A stretch of DNA of 6,268 bases from JBFIHZ01 sp041601535 (lineage in GTDB: Bacteria; Pseudomonadota; Gammaproteobacteria; Xanthomonadales; SZUA-36). Shown piece by piece: positions 6,245 through 6,268 of this stretch (position 1 is the first letter of the stretch; each line of letters starts with the position of its first letter). The stretch covers positions 1 through 6,268 of the forward strand of contig JBFIHZ010000259.1 in NCBI GenBank assembly GCA_041601535.1. Direction: 5' to 3'. A model generated the notes under the pieces. The model made no database searches. It had not been told where the DNA came from and was given only the letters and a program-made list of their open reading frames with translations. The translations under genes were made by a program, and so were the position numbers.

Positions 6245-6268
6245 ATGGCAGAGCGTTCATTCAAGAAA
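6245..6268 (+). CDS. Start of a gene, 3'-truncated; possibly indolepyruvate:ferredoxin oxidoreductase-like
   Basis: An ATG opens a frame reading MAERSFKK up to the window edge. These eight residues resemble, from memory, the N-terminus of proteobacterial fused indolepyruvate:ferredoxin oxidoreductase-like proteins, which decarboxylate 2-oxoacids with thiamine diphosphate and pass electrons to ferredoxin. Eight residues cannot prove this. The ribosome site is weak: AGGG at 6227-6230 is 14 bases away. Its own candidate promoter and leader suggest it is transcribed separately from the hyu operon, though read-through is possible. Confidence 0.4.

Overview
The window carries one tightly packed plus-strand operon, cut at its 5' end, followed by a gene-free stretch of about 390 bases and the first codons of another plus-strand gene. 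GC content is high (roughly 60% by eye) and the products resemble Pseudomonadota proteins. I read this as chromosomal catabolic DNA of a gamma- or alphaproteobacterium; the sequence does not fix the genus. I see no rRNA, tRNA, CRISPR array, transposase or phage gene.

Layout: (1) bases 1-768, the C-terminal 255 residues of a metal-dependent amidohydrolase whose start lies upstream. (2) 765-2807, a HyuA-type ATP-dependent hydantoinase/oxoprolinase subunit, joined to gene 1 by an ATGA stop-start overlap. (3) 2826-4538, the HyuB-type partner subunit, after an 18-base gap. (4) about 4522-5856, an NCS1/CodB-type permease whose start overlaps the end of hyuB. (5) 5857-6244, non-coding, rich in inverted repeats, with a possible AT-rich promoter and a perfect 14-bp palindrome. 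(6) 6245-6268, the first eight codons of a further gene, possibly an indolepyruvate:ferredoxin oxidoreductase-like protein.

Inferred working model: the permease imports a small N-heterocycle (hydantoin, pyrimidine or lactam type), the HyuA-HyuB complex opens its ring using ATP, and the amidohydrolase acts before or after that step on another C-N bond. The overlaps and short gap point to one polycistronic, translationally coupled transcript. The substrate cannot be read from the sequence. HyuA and HyuB both depart from commonly seen family signatures (TSLDA rather than TSTDV in HyuA; NYPYWSSAH rather than the NDP..GGTH type in HyuB) while keeping the putative metal-binding H-x-x-D and the following H-x-x-D-x-G. 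They probably belong to a less-studied branch of the family, so the exact annotation 'N-methylhydantoinase' should not be taken literally.
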